A stretch of DNA of 64,000 nt from Bordetella genomosp. 4 (GCF_002261185.1 NZ_NEVQ01000022.1:62001-126000), one strand, 5' to 3'; positions 27,959-37,548 are shown, numbered from the stretch's first letter. Made by a program: numbers and translations. The notes: generated from the sequence alone by a model not told the origin.

Positions 27959-28704
27959 TGCGCGCCATGATCCTGGCGGCGGGGCGGGGCGAACGCATGC
28001 GGCCCCTGACTGACCACACGCCTAAACCCCTGCTGCCTGCGGGCGGCAAACCGCTCATCGCCTGGCATCTGGAACGCCTGGCCGCCGCCGGCATTCGCGA
28101 AATCGTCATCAACCACGCCTGGTTGGGCGAGCAACTGCCCGCGCGACTCGGCGACGGCAGCCGTTTCGGGGTGCGGATTTCGTATTCCCCCGAATCCCCT
28201 GCCGCCCTCGAAACGGCCGGCGGCATCGCCCAGGCGCTGCCGCTCTTGGGCGCCGAGCCGTTTCTGGTGATCAATGGGGACATCTGGTGTGACTGGGATC
28301 CCTCGGCGGCGGAAGCGCGGCTACGCGATATGGATCGCGCCGGTGCCGACGCCTGGCTATTGCTGGTGGACAATCCCGAGCATCACCCCCAAGGCGATTT
28401 CGTATTGTCCGCAGAGGGTAAAGTCCACTCGGAGGCTCCGCGTGCGGCAAACGGCCCTGGCGCAGACGCCAACGCGTCGGCTCAATCCCCGACGTTGACG
28501 TTCGCAGGCATCGGACTGTATCGCCCTGCGCTATTCGCCCATCTGCCTCGCGCTACGCCAGCGCCCCTGGGTCCGCTGTTACGGGCCACCATGGCGCGAG
28601 ATGCCGTGGTGGGCGACCATCATCGCGGCGCATGGACCGATGTCGGCACGCCCCAGCGGCTCGAGGCGCTCGATGCGCAGCTGACCCTCGCAACGAGGCA
28701 ATAA
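27958..28704 (+). CDS. murU: N-acetylmuramate alpha-1-phosphate uridylyltransferase
   Basis: MurU transfers UMP to MurNAc-1-phosphate, yielding UDP-MurNAc from recycled cell wall. The 248-aa protein has the nucleotidyltransferase signature MILAAGRGERMRPLTDHTPK, then LLPAGGKPLIAWHLERL and VINGDIWCDWD with the metal-binding Asp. It is translationally coupled to amgK. Confidence 0.93.
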   Translation: MRAMILAAGRGERMRPLTDHTPKPLLPAGGKPLIAWHLERLAAAGIREIVINHAWLGEQLPARLGDGSRFGVRISYSPESPAALETAGGIAQALPLLGAEPFLVINGDIWCDWDPSAAEARLRDMDRAGADAWLLLVDNPEHHPQGDFVLSAEGKVHSEAPRAANGPGADANASAQSPTLTFAGIGLYRPALFAHLPRATPAPLGPLLRATMARDAVVGDHHRGAWTDVGTPQRLEALDAQLTLATRQ

Positions 28705-28833
28705 AACAAATATTTCCAAGCGGTGCATAGGCAACTGAATTTGTCTGACGTAACCTAGGCGCCGATACAAACGTTATTCTTTACGGTTTTTGGCCGGTGT
28801 GAACCGGTAACACACGCACACAAGGTTTTAAGT

Positions 28834-29535
28834 ATGGGGATGTTCGGACGCTCGCAACGAGCTGCTTTCAAACCGTCGGTCTATCAACCCAGCAAACGGG
28901 CTCGCCGCATGCCGCGCTGGCTCGGCGTGCTATTGGTCGGTGTCGGCTTGGGCGCGGGCGGCTTGTTGTTTCTGCAAGCCAATTACGGCCCGCCGCGCCT
29001 GACTGCCGAGGAATCCGAACAGCTACAGTCCGAACTGAATACGGCCAATGCCGATCGGCAACGCTTGCGGACTCAAGTGAACGAGGCGACCACGCAACGT
29101 GACGCCAGCCAGGCTACCGAAACACAAGCCACCACGGCGTTGGCAGAGGCTCGCACCCGGCTGCAAAAGGCCGAGCAAGATCTTTTGATTTTCCAGAATA
29201 TCGTGCCGCCCGATCCACGCGGCACGGATATCGGCGTACGCGCGGGCTCCTTCAGCCGTGCTCCTGGCAAGCTCAGCTACCAGGTCCTGCTGATGAAAGA
29301 AAGCAAGAACACCGAATTCAAAGGCACGTTGCGGCTGACGGTACAGGGCGTCTATCGCAATGGACGCGCGGGCGCTATCGAGCTGGATCCGATTGACGTC
29401 ACGCTGGGGCGCTACCAGGTTGCCCAGGGTACGGCAGAGTTGCCCGAAGGCTTTACGCCAAACGCCGTACGCATTCAGGTGCTCGATCCTTCCGAGCGTC
29501 AACAAGCCATGCGCTTGTATTACGTGCGCGGCTGA
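28834..29535 (+). CDS. Membrane-anchored coiled-coil protein of unknown function
   Basis: The 233-aa protein has a basic N-terminus, one transmembrane segment around residues 28-48 (WLGVLLVGVGLGAGGLLFL), a coiled coil of about 60 residues (EESEQLQSELNTANADRQ and onward), and a beta-rich C-terminal domain with the VPPDPRG, VLLMKESKN and EFKGTLRLTVQG motifs. This matches a conserved betaproteobacterial family without known role. It is probably an inner-membrane protein with a periplasmic domain. The 129-bp spacer after murU suggests its own promoter. Confidence 0.7.
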   Translation: MGMFGRSQRAAFKPSVYQPSKRARRMPRWLGVLLVGVGLGAGGLLFLQANYGPPRLTAEESEQLQSELNTANADRQRLRTQVNEATTQRDASQATETQATTALAEARTRLQKAEQDLLIFQNIVPPDPRGTDIGVRAGSFSRAPGKLSYQVLLMKESKNTEFKGTLRLTVQGVYRNGRAGAIELDPIDVTLGRYQVAQGTAELPEGFTPNAVRIQVLDPSERQQAMRLYYVRG

Positions 29536-29554
29536 GGCCATTCGCCCTACGTAA

Positions 29555-29583
29555 CAATGGCGGGCTCGTATGACCCGCCATTG
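29555..29583. terminator. Bidirectional hairpin between convergent genes
   Basis: CAATGGCGGG (29555-29564) and CCCGCCATTG (29574-29583) form a perfect 10-bp stem with a 9-base loop, 20 bp past the stop of the coiled-coil gene and 55 bp before the stop of the convergent lipoprotein gene. No run of T follows on either strand, so it may be a weak terminator or 3'-end stabiliser. Confidence 0.5.
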
Positions 29584-29637
29584 ATTGATACCCGGTACGG
29601 CCGGCGGCGAGGCTCGCCACCACCGGCAATGACTCGC

Positions 29638-30285
29638 TTACTGCTTCAGCGCATACAAATAAATTTCTACGCGGCGGTTTGCGGCACGGCCTTCGGCGGT
29701 ACCGTTATCTGCAATCGGGTCGCGGGCCGCGCGGCCTTCGATACTCATGCGGTCTTGCGCCACACCCTTGCTGGCCAGATAAGACGTCACACTGCGCGCG
29801 CGGTTATCCGACAGCGTCTGGTTGTGAGCGGCCGAACCTGTGCTATCGGTATGCCCCACCACCTTCGTACGCAACTCGGGATGCTGAGTCAGCGCACGCG
29901 CCACACTATCCAGCACCGGCAGCAAGGCCGGCTTCAAGGCCGTCTTGTCGGTGTCGAACGAGACGTTGCTGGGGATATTGACCTTCAGGCTGCCGTCGGG
30001 CATTTCAACGACATCAATACCCAGCGACGAAGCGCCGGATTGTTGCACGTCTTTCTTCACGCCCGACCAGTTGTATCCGATCAGTCCTCCTGCCACCGCA
30101 CCAATACCCGCGCCGATGGCGGCTCCTTTACCGTTGCCGATCAACGCTCCGATACCCGCCCCCGCAGCGGCGCCGGCACCCGTGCCGATCGCCGTATTGG
30201 TTTGCTGTTGAGTCGCGCAGCCGGCCACCAGCAAGGTGGCGGCGGCAAATGCCGCGATACGGGGAAATGTTCTTCTTGCTTGCAT
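29638..30285 (-). CDS. OmpA-family peptidoglycan-associated lipoprotein with glycine zipper
   Basis: The 215-aa precursor has a lipoprotein signal with lipobox LVAGC near residue 24. A glycine-zipper segment follows, rich in GAGAAAGAGIGALIG-type repeats and likely membrane-inserting. The C-terminal OmpA domain carries HTDSTGSAAHNQTLSDNRA and the peptidoglycan-binding residues of NRRVEIYL. ATG 30285 is preceded by GGAGG; the frame is open 17 codons further without a signal sequence. It probably ties the outer membrane to the cell wall. It is monocistronic and convergent with the coiled-coil gene. Confidence 0.88.
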   Translation of the reverse strand: MQARRTFPRIAAFAAATLLVAGCATQQQTNTAIGTGAGAAAGAGIGALIGNGKGAAIGAGIGAVAGGLIGYNWSGVKKDVQQSGASSLGIDVVEMPDGSLKVNIPSNVSFDTDKTALKPALLPVLDSVARALTQHPELRTKVVGHTDSTGSAAHNQTLSDNRARSVTSYLASKGVAQDRMSIEGRAARDPIADNGTAEGRAANRRVEIYLYALKQ

Positions 30286-30642
30286 GACAGCCTCCAATAG
30301 CGCAACGAAATGGCGCAAATAGACATTGCCGGGCAAACCGGCGAGATGATGCTAACAAGGCATCCTCCGCCGACTGCAACTTTTTGTACCAGATGCAGCG
30401 CCAATTGCAAAGCATGTCGCATGGAGTTTTCCAAACCGTTTCAATGGTCTCGCAATGAATCGACATGATTGCAACCGCGGAACAGTGTCTAGACCCTCTC
30501 GATAACGGGAGTACAACCATTGGGGCTAACACCGATATCAACGGTTGTGCCTTTTAATTAGCATGGGTTGTATCTTTATGGGTTTGGTGCAACCGGGTTT
30601 TCCAACGGGTTTGCAGTAGGCCACTTAAAACAGGTAAGTGAA
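30286..30642. promoter_or_regulatory. 357-bp divergent spacer, lipoprotein and importer operon promoters
   Basis: No gene is supported here. Between about 30512 and 30595 the motif ACAACC/GGTTGT recurs in both orientations (ACAACC near 30512, GGTTGT near 30543 and 30566, GCAACC near 30588), which could be regulator half-sites for the importer operon starting at 30643. I could not place a convincing -35/-10 pair. Confidence 0.3.
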
Positions 30643-31509
30643 TTGCAAACCACCGCTCGCGCCGACGCGCGCATTGCCTCCTCTGCGGCTCCTCGCCGCA
30701 AATCACGAGCACCGTGGGCAACCTGGCTCCATCGCATTTTCGTCGTCTTGATGTACCTTTTCATGCTCAGCCCGCTGATTTTTGTAGTGTGGCTCAGCTT
30801 CTTCAAAGACGCCATTCTGTATTTCCCGCCATCGGGTTATACCTTGTCCTGGTACCACAAGGCAGTTACCGACTCGGCCTTCGTCAACGGCTTCATTACC
30901 AGCCTGCAGGTCGCAATCATTGCGTCGCTCTGCGGCGTGACGCTAGGCGTGGCCGCATCGCTCGGCATCATCCGGTATGCATTCAAAGGCAGCAACGTGA
31001 TCAATACTCTGTTGCTCTCGCCTCTGCTGGTGCCTGGCATCGTCGCGGGCGTGGCCATCTATCTCGCCTATTTGCAGCTCGAAAACATCCTGGACATGGA
31101 CGTCGTAGGTACCTATGGCGGCTTGGTGCTTGCGCACATTTGCCTGACTATCCCCTGGACGGTGCGCCTGGTGTCGGCCAGCATGCACGGCCTGGACCCA
31201 TCCATCGTCGAGGCAGCACGTAACCTGGGCGCCGGTCCGCGCACCGCGTTCTGGCGCATCACGCTGCCTATGCTTCGCCCCGCCATCGTCGCCGCATCGC
31301 TGTTCAGTTTTGTCGTCTCGTTCGAAAACCTCGAACTCTCGCTGTCGTTGGTAGGCCCCGGTCGCACCACGCTTCCCATTGCGATCATGCAGTATCTGGA
31401 ATTCAACCTGGACCCGACCATTGCGGCGGTGTCCGCGATCCAGATTCTGCTGTTGGGCATCGTCATGCTGGTGACCGATCGCTTCGTCAAACTCAGTCAG
31501 GTGGTTTAG
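30643..31509 (+). CDS. Polyamine-type ABC importer permease (PotC-like)
   Basis: The 288-aa protein has six hydrophobic segments and the EAA-type cytoplasmic loop VEAARNLGAGPRTAFWRITLP that contacts the ATPase. It resembles PotC-type permeases of spermidine/putrescine-family importers. TTG 30643 follows AGGTAAGTGA and gives MQTTARADAR; the frame is open to 30568. It is the first gene of an eight-gene operon: permease, ATPase, permease, amidohydrolase, amidohydrolase, CobW GTPase, binding protein, GGT-family enzyme. Confidence 0.83.
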   Translation: MQTTARADARIASSAAPRRKSRAPWATWLHRIFVVLMYLFMLSPLIFVVWLSFFKDAILYFPPSGYTLSWYHKAVTDSAFVNGFITSLQVAIIASLCGVTLGVAASLGIIRYAFKGSNVINTLLLSPLLVPGIVAGVAIYLAYLQLENILDMDVVGTYGGLVLAHICLTIPWTVRLVSASMHGLDPSIVEAARNLGAGPRTAFWRITLPMLRPAIVAASLFSFVVSFENLELSLSLVGPGRTTLPIAIMQYLEFNLDPTIAAVSAIQILLLGIVMLVTDRFVKLSQVV

Positions 31510-31514
31510 GAATA

Positions 31515-32567
31515 ATGGCAAAGGTCTCTATTGAGCGGCTCAAAAAGACGTTCGGTTCTGCCGTCGCAGTCTCGGATTTTTCCCTCGACATCGCCGATGG
31601 TGAACTGGTTGCCTTTCTGGGCCCGAGCGGCTGCGGCAAGACCACTACGCTGCGCATGATCGCGGGCTTTATCGAACCTACCGCAGGCACCATCCGCATC
31701 GGCGATGATGATGTCACGCATATGCCGGTCCACAAACGTAATACCGGGATGGTGTTCCAGCGCTACGCGCTGTTCCCCCACATGACAGTCAGCCAGAATG
31801 TCATGTTCGGCCTGGAAATGCACAAAGTCGAAGCCGGCGAACGCGACAAGCGCATGCGCGCCGCGCTGGACATGGTGCGCATGTCCCAGTTCCATGATCG
31901 CTATCCGCGCCAGCTGTCCGGCGGACAGCAACAGCGTGTGGCCATCGCCCGCGCCCTGGCCATACAGCCTCGTGTGTTTCTGCTCGATGAGCCGCTCTCC
32001 AACCTCGACGCCAAATTGCGTCTCGAAGTCCGCGAAGAAATCCGCGACCTGCAACGCAATCTGGGTCTCACCACGATATTCGTCACCCACGACCAGGAAG
32101 AAGCCCTGGCCATCGCCGACCGCATGGCCATCATGTACGACGGCAAAGTCCAGCAGATCGGCTCGCCCGAGGCCCTATACGAACGCCCAAGCAATCTGTT
32201 CGTGGCCGACTTCCTGGGTAAGATGAATTTCTTCGAAGGCTCGATCATGGAGGCCGGCAAATTCCGGACCAAGAATCAGCGCGACATCGCCATCGTCGGT
32301 GCGGATCGCGACACCAAGAAAGTCGGCGTGCGTCCCGAACGCGTCACCCTATCGGCCGAACCCCAAGGCCCCAATGCCCTCGCTGGGGTCATCGATACAG
32401 CAATCTATTTGGGCTCCATCATCGACGTCCGCATACGCCTGGACTCGGGGGAATCTGTCAGTGCGCAAATCTCCAATCGGGGCGGCGAGCATATTCAACA
32501 CCTGTCCGACGGCGCGCGCATGCATGCATGCTTTGACCCCGCGGATTGCGTGCTATTCAGCGAATAA
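31515..32567 (+). CDS. Polyamine-type ABC importer ATPase (PotA-like)
   Basis: The 350-aa ATPase has Walker A GPSGCGKTT, Q-loop region VFQRYALFPHMTV, signature LSGGQQQRVAIARAL, Walker B VFLLDEPLSNLDA and H-loop IFVTHDQEEAL. A C-terminal TOBE domain (about 280-350, VGVRPERVTLSAE) is typical of PotA/FbpC-type subunits. It starts 5 bp after the first permease gene. Confidence 0.9.
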   Translation: MAKVSIERLKKTFGSAVAVSDFSLDIADGELVAFLGPSGCGKTTTLRMIAGFIEPTAGTIRIGDDDVTHMPVHKRNTGMVFQRYALFPHMTVSQNVMFGLEMHKVEAGERDKRMRAALDMVRMSQFHDRYPRQLSGGQQQRVAIARALAIQPRVFLLDEPLSNLDAKLRLEVREEIRDLQRNLGLTTIFVTHDQEEALAIADRMAIMYDGKVQQIGSPEALYERPSNLFVADFLGKMNFFEGSIMEAGKFRTKNQRDIAIVGADRDTKKVGVRPERVTLSAEPQGPNALAGVIDTAIYLGSIIDVRIRLDSGESVSAQISNRGGEHIQHLSDGARMHACFDPADCVLFSE

Positions 32568-32578
32568 GGCGTCACGAC

Positions 32579-33457
32579 ATGGATTCTGCTGAAAAAAGTG
32601 CCCGTCAAGGCCGACGCATGGGCGCCAGCCTGGCGTTTCCTGCATCGATCATGGTATTGATCGTGATGCTGGTGCCTATCCTCATGCTGTTTCGCTACAG
32701 CTTCAATCATTTCGACAACGGGATGATGGTCGAAGACTTCACGCTGGACAGCTATCTGAAATTCTTCGGTGACCCATACTACCGGGATGTTTTTCTGAAC
32801 ACGGTCTATGTCGCAGCCGTGTGCACGATCCTGTCATTGATCCTCGGCTTTCCGGTCGCATATTTTCTGGCCAAATCGCAAAGCCGCTACAAAAGCCTTT
32901 TCATCATCCTGCTGGTTTTCCCCTTGATGGTCGGCAACGTCGTGCGGGCGGCGGGTTGGATGATCATCCTGGGCAATGCGGGTTTCGTGAATTATTTTCT
33001 GCAGCTGTTCGGGTTTACCGATCAGCCTGTGCAAATGATGTATACGCCCTTTGCCGTCATCGTCGGCACAACAGGCGTAGTGCTGCCGTATTTCATTTTG
33101 ACCTTGCAAAGCGTGCTAGAAGGCATCGACTTTTCAGTCGAAGAGGCTGCCCAGAGCCTGGGCGCCAACTTTTTCGTGAGTTTCTATCGCGTCGTGCTAC
33201 CCATTGCCGCCCCAGGCGTCGCCGCCGGGACCGTGTTGGTTTTCATCCTATGCATGAACGCCTACGCCACTCCGGTGTTATTGGGTGGCACAGGCATCAC
33301 CATGATGGCGCCTGCGCTATACGACCAGATCACCAAGGCCGCAAACTGGCCATTCGGAGCATCTCTGGCCCTGGTATTGGTCGTCGCCACATTGGCCATG
33401 GCCACGCTTTCCAATTGGTTTATCCATCGCCGCTACGTCAAGACGATGGTGTCCTGA
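32579..33457 (+). CDS. Polyamine-type ABC importer permease (PotB-like)
   Basis: The 292-aa protein has six hydrophobic segments and the EAA loop VEEAAQSLGANFFVSFYRVVLP. It pairs with the permease at 30643-31509. ATG 32579 lies 11 bp after the ATPase stop; the frame is open slightly upstream inside the ATPase gene. Confidence 0.87.
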   Translation: MDSAEKSARQGRRMGASLAFPASIMVLIVMLVPILMLFRYSFNHFDNGMMVEDFTLDSYLKFFGDPYYRDVFLNTVYVAAVCTILSLILGFPVAYFLAKSQSRYKSLFIILLVFPLMVGNVVRAAGWMIILGNAGFVNYFLQLFGFTDQPVQMMYTPFAVIVGTTGVVLPYFILTLQSVLEGIDFSVEEAAQSLGANFFVSFYRVVLPIAAPGVAAGTVLVFILCMNAYATPVLLGGTGITMMAPALYDQITKAANWPFGASLALVLVVATLAMATLSNWFIHRRYVKTMVS

Positions 33458-33490
33458 TCGTCCCCTTTGCCGAATCCTAGGAGTACCCCG

Positions 33491-34738
33491 ATGTCTGCAG
33501 TGCTATTCAAGAACGGGAATTTGCTGGACCCCACGCAGCCCGAACTACAAGAAGGCTACGACGTCCTCGTCGAAGACGGGTTGATCAAAGAAGTCTCCGA
33601 CAAACGCATCAGCGCGGCATCGGCCCGCGTGGTCGACGCCACCGGCAAGACCGTCATGCCAGGCTTGATCGATCTGCATGGCCACGTCATGGCCACGCAG
33701 CTCAACCTGAGCAGCCAGGGCGCGTTGCCTGACGCGCTGGTGATGATGCGCGCCGTGCCCATCATGGCCGCGATGCTGCGCCGCGGCTTCACCACCCTGC
33801 GCGATGCGGGCGGCGCGGGCTGGGGATTGAAATGCGCCGTCGAAGAAAACACCGTCGTCGGCCCTCGCCTGTTCATTTCCGGCCGTGCGCTGAGCCAGAC
33901 AGGCGGCCATGGCGATCCGCGCCAGCGTTCGGATCATCTGCGTCCGATGAGCTATTGCGGCTGTTGCTTTCGCGCCGGTGACATCGGCCGCGTCGTTGAT
34001 GGTGTCGACAACCTGCGCCGCGCCGTGCGTGAAGAATTCCAGATGGGCGCCGACCAGATCAAGATCATGGCGTCTGGCGGCGTGGCATCGCCCACCGATC
34101 CCATCGCCGCCTATGGCTATTCCGAAGAAGAAATCGCCGCGATCGTTGCCGAGGCCCGTGGCCGCCAGACTTACGTCATGGCGCATTCGTACACCGCCGA
34201 GGCTATCGAACGTGCGGTGCGCAACGGCGTGCGCACCATCGAACACGGCAACCTGATCGACGAACCCGTGGCCAGGCTGATGGCGGAAAAAGGCGCCTAT
34301 GTGGTGCCCACCCTGGTCACCTACGAAGCGCTCGCCAACGAAGGCGCTTCGTACGGCCTGCCTGCCGACAGTGTCGCCAAGATCGCGACCGTACGCACCG
34401 CAGGACTCGCTTCGCTAGAGCTATACAAACGCGCAGGCGTCAAAATGGGCTTCGGTTCAGACCTGCTCGGACCCTCGCAGCGCCTGCAAAGCGATGAGTT
34501 CCGTATTCGCGCCGAGGTTCTGCCGAACTTCGAGGTCCTGCAAAGCGCCACGCTGATCGGCGCCGAAATTCTGAACATGCAAGGCAAACTCGGCCAGCTC
34601 ATCCCCGGCGCGATTGCCGACGTTCTAGTGGTCGATGGCAACCCCTACAAAGACATCAACTGTCTGCTCGGCCAAGGCGATCACATTCCGCTGGTCATGA
34701 AGGCTGGCCAGATCTATCACGACGAACTCGCCGCCTGA
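33491..34738 (+). CDS. Amidohydrolase, COG1228 imidazolonepropionase/prolidase-like
   Basis: The 415-aa enzyme belongs to the amidohydrolase superfamily with a binuclear metal site. Its motifs are HxH in DLHGHVMAT, the probable carboxylated Lys in IKIMASGG, His in MAHSYT and IEHGNLI, and Asp in FGSDLLG. The SQTGGHGD motif is typical of cog1228 members, some of which are dipeptidases cleaving Xaa-Arg/Lys or Xaa-Pro. ATG 33491 follows AGGAGTACCCCG. It lies downstream of the importer permeases, so it likely hydrolyses the imported compound in the cytoplasm. A clear paralogue lies at 53525-54757. Confidence 0.83.
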   Translation: MSAVLFKNGNLLDPTQPELQEGYDVLVEDGLIKEVSDKRISAASARVVDATGKTVMPGLIDLHGHVMATQLNLSSQGALPDALVMMRAVPIMAAMLRRGFTTLRDAGGAGWGLKCAVEENTVVGPRLFISGRALSQTGGHGDPRQRSDHLRPMSYCGCCFRAGDIGRVVDGVDNLRRAVREEFQMGADQIKIMASGGVASPTDPIAAYGYSEEEIAAIVAEARGRQTYVMAHSYTAEAIERAVRNGVRTIEHGNLIDEPVARLMAEKGAYVVPTLVTYEALANEGASYGLPADSVAKIATVRTAGLASLELYKRAGVKMGFGSDLLGPSQRLQSDEFRIRAEVLPNFEVLQSATLIGAEILNMQGKLGQLIPGAIADVLVVDGNPYKDINCLLGQGDHIPLVMKAGQIYHDELAA

Positions 34739-34757
34739 ACCCGATTAAAGGAATCCC

Positions 34758-36374
34758 ATGTCCAAGCCCGACAATCCCTATATCAACTCCCAGCCCGGCG
34801 AGGAAATGGGAGACCTCAATGCCAGCAAAGGCTGGAAGCCTCCTGTTGCCGCAACCTCTCGCGATCGCGGTGAAGGCCCCTTTAAGCGCCTGGTACTGCG
34901 CGGTGCCACCATCATCGATGGCACCGGCGCGCCGCCGTGGGGGCCCGTCGATATCGTCGTGGAGAACGAACGTATCGTCGCCCTGATCAGTGTCGGCGCA
35001 TCGCTGGACACAATCAATCCGGCACGCCGCCCTGCTCCCGGCGATCACGAGATTGACTGCCACGGCAAATTCGTCATGCCCGGCCTGATCGACTCGCATG
35101 CGCACATCGGCACGCCTTACCACTCCATGTGCGACGTCGAGCCGCCTGCCGATTACATCTACAAACTGTGGCTGGCGCACGGCGTCACGACGGTACGCGA
35201 AATGGGTGGCCTGAACGGGCTGGGATATACCCTGCAGCAAAGAGAAGCCTCGGCCAAGAACGAAATCGCCGCGCCGCATATCCTGTCGTACGCCTATTTC
35301 CCCGCCGTCAATGATCGCGTCAAGACCATTCACACTCCCGATCAAGCGCGCGATTGGGTACAGCGCCTGAAGGCCCGCGGCGCCGATGGCATTAAATTTT
35401 TCGGCGCGCCGCCCACGATCATGCAGGCGGCGTTGGACGAGGCCGCCAAAGTCGGCCTGGGCTCCGGCTGCCATCACGCCCAAATGGCCGTAACACGCGT
35501 CAACTCGCTGAAATCCGCCAAGTGGGGTCTGACCAGTTCCGAACACTATTACGGTCTGCCCGAAGCCTTGTTCGAAAACCAGGTCGTACAGAACTACCCC
35601 ACTGACTACAACTACAACGACGAATACTTCCGTTTCGCGCTGGCTGGCCAGACATTCAAGCAAGCCGCTGCGCCGGGCAGCGCAAAGTGGAAATCGGTGA
35701 TGGAACAGTTCCTGGAACTGGGCCATACCTTTGTCCCCACCTTCAACATCTATGACGCCAACCGCGACCTGATGCGTGCGCGCCGTGCCGATTGGCACGA
35801 CGAGTACACATGGAAAGCCGTCTGGAAATATTTCCAACCCCAACGCGGCGGCCATGGTTCCTATTGGTATCGCTGGAGCACGACCAACGAAATCGAATGG
35901 AAAGAAAACTATCGCCTCTGGATGCAGTTCATCAACGAGTACAAGAACCTCGGTGGCCGTGTCTGCGCCGGCAGCGATAGCGGCTTCATCTTTCAGATCT
36001 TTGGTTTCGGTTTGATCCGCGAACTGGAACTGCTGCAAGAAGCCGGTTTTCATCCGCTGGAAGTTCTGCGCAGCGCCACCTCGCAGGGCGCCGAGTTGCT
36101 CGGCGTCAACGAAGACCGCGGCTCGGTGGACATCGGCAAACGCGCAGACCTGCTGGTTCTGCAGGAAAACCCGCTCGAGGATTTCAAATTGCTGTATGGC
36201 ACAGGCGCGTTGCGCCTGAACGACGGCACCGGCCAGCCTGAATGGCGCCGCGCCCTGCAATACACCATCAAGTCCGGCATCGTATATGACGTAGACCAAT
36301 TGCTCGCTGATGTACGCGCACTGGTCAACGATGGCTGGGGCGATGATAAAAACCGGCCGCCCTATGTACGCTGA
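34758..36374 (+). CDS. Second amidohydrolase of the importer operon
   Basis: The 538-aa amidohydrolase-superfamily protein is only distantly related to its neighbour. Metal-site segments are HAHIG after LIDS, Lys in GADGIKFFGAPP, two His in GCHHAQ and SEHYYG, and Asp in GSDSGFIFQ. A long insert around residues 270-390, rich in Trp, Tyr and Phe (RADWHDEYTWKAVWKYFQP), sets it apart. It probably acts on the same imported compound or the product of the first amidohydrolase. Its substrate cannot be inferred. Confidence 0.8.
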   Translation: MSKPDNPYINSQPGEEMGDLNASKGWKPPVAATSRDRGEGPFKRLVLRGATIIDGTGAPPWGPVDIVVENERIVALISVGASLDTINPARRPAPGDHEIDCHGKFVMPGLIDSHAHIGTPYHSMCDVEPPADYIYKLWLAHGVTTVREMGGLNGLGYTLQQREASAKNEIAAPHILSYAYFPAVNDRVKTIHTPDQARDWVQRLKARGADGIKFFGAPPTIMQAALDEAAKVGLGSGCHHAQMAVTRVNSLKSAKWGLTSSEHYYGLPEALFENQVVQNYPTDYNYNDEYFRFALAGQTFKQAAAPGSAKWKSVMEQFLELGHTFVPTFNIYDANRDLMRARRADWHDEYTWKAVWKYFQPQRGGHGSYWYRWSTTNEIEWKENYRLWMQFINEYKNLGGRVCAGSDSGFIFQIFGFGLIRELELLQEAGFHPLEVLRSATSQGAELLGVNEDRGSVDIGKRADLLVLQENPLEDFKLLYGTGALRLNDGTGQPEWRRALQYTIKSGIVYDVDQLLADVRALVNDGWGDDKNRPPYVR

Positions 36375-37548
36375 TCCTCACGCACCCGATTCGACGGGCT
36401 CCCGCCGTGATGCCGTCCCCGCGGCCGGCGGCGCATCCCCTGCGTCGGCCACCTCTGGCAGCGACTCGACATCTCGTCAGCACGGCTCTCTGTCACGCGA
36501 TAACGCGCCGATTGAGCTCATCATTCTCGCGGGCTTTCTGGGCAGTGGCAAAACCTCATTGCTGGTCGATCTCTTGCAAAGCGATGACCGCGGTGAAACC
36601 GGCGTCATCGTCAACGAGGCCGGTGAAATCGGCATCGACGGCGTGATCGTCGAAGACGGCTCGCAGAATTCCGTCACCATGTTGGCCAACGGCTGCGTAT
36701 GCTGCTCGCTGCGCAGCAGCCTGGTCGATACCGTGATGTCCTTGCTCGACGCATCTCGTCCCGCGGGCCATGGGCCTCTCACGCGTATCGTGCTGGAAAC
36801 CAGCGGCCTGTCGCGGCCCGGCCCCATCATCGCATCGCTGGCAGATCCACTGCTCAGTTCACGCGGCTTGCGTATCTCAGTGGTCAGCACCTACGACTGC
36901 GAACGAGGTCTGCTCAATATCGAGTCCTTTGACGAGGCGGCTGCCCAGCTCGCAGCCGCGCAACGTATCGTGCTGACCAAAATCGATCTGATCGCACCAG
37001 AAACCGTTCAAGAGCACCTCAGTGCCATTCGCGGTGTCAATCCGCTGGCCCAGATCGTCGCAGATGCCGATCGCACTCAAGCCGTACGGCAGGCGTTCAC
37101 GGCTGCGCCCGCCAGCGATCCGGTTGACCTCGCGCTACAGGCGTTGCTCTCGTCTGACACGCGTGCGCAGGCACATCCGCGTATCCACGTGCTCAAAGGC
37201 ACACGGCGCGCACCGGCCGAATGGGAAGATCTATCGATCTGGCTGGACGACCTGGCGGGTCTATGCGGCGATCGGCTGTTGCGGGTCAAGGCGGTCTTCA
37301 ACGCCACTGATTGCGACGAACCTATCCTGATCCAAAGCGTAGGCACGACGTTCGGCATGCCGCGCAGGATGACACAGCGTACCGATACCGATGACATCTG
37401 CGTTGTCATCACCCGCGATATCGATGCGGCAGACATCAACGCAGCCTTTCCAGATGCACCGGTCGTGTTAACGGCTGCTGCCGCTTTCCCTTTTTCCCAG
37501 CAGGAAGCTCCACCCCTGCGCCATTTCCACAGAGGGCACCATGCATAA
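36364..37548 (+). CDS. CobW/COG0523-family GTPase with CxCC motif and His-rich tail
   Basis: The 394-aa G3E-family GTPase has a low-complexity N-terminus (about 48 residues), Walker A GFLGSGKTS at 57-65, the metal-binding CxCC at 111-114 (NGCVCCSL), a G4-like LTKIDLI, and a CobW C-terminal domain. The last residues, RHFHRGHHA, form a His-rich tail. The family delivers zinc, cobalt or other metals to client enzymes. Here it follows two metal-dependent amidohydrolases and overlaps the second by 11 bp, so these are its likely clients; that is inference. Start ATG 36364 is chosen, but codons at 36310-36343 or an internal start cannot be excluded. Confidence 0.83.
   Translation: MYADPHAPDSTGSRRDAVPAAGGASPASATSGSDSTSRQHGSLSRDNAPIELIILAGFLGSGKTSLLVDLLQSDDRGETGVIVNEAGEIGIDGVIVEDGSQNSVTMLANGCVCCSLRSSLVDTVMSLLDASRPAGHGPLTRIVLETSGLSRPGPIIASLADPLLSSRGLRISVVSTYDCERGLLNIESFDEAAAQLAAAQRIVLTKIDLIAPETVQEHLSAIRGVNPLAQIVADADRTQAVRQAFTAAPASDPVDLALQALLSSDTRAQAHPRIHVLKGTRRAPAEWEDLSIWLDDLAGLCGDRLLRVKAVFNATDCDEPILIQSVGTTFGMPRRMTQRTDTDDICVVITRDIDAADINAAFPDAPVVLTAAAAFPFSQQEAPPLRHFHRGHHA

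Noticed and set aside
34695-36299. 534-codon antisense open frame across the second amidohydrolase gene
   Set aside because: It is a codon-bias shadow of a clear amidohydrolase with family motifs; no family resemblance on the antisense strand.
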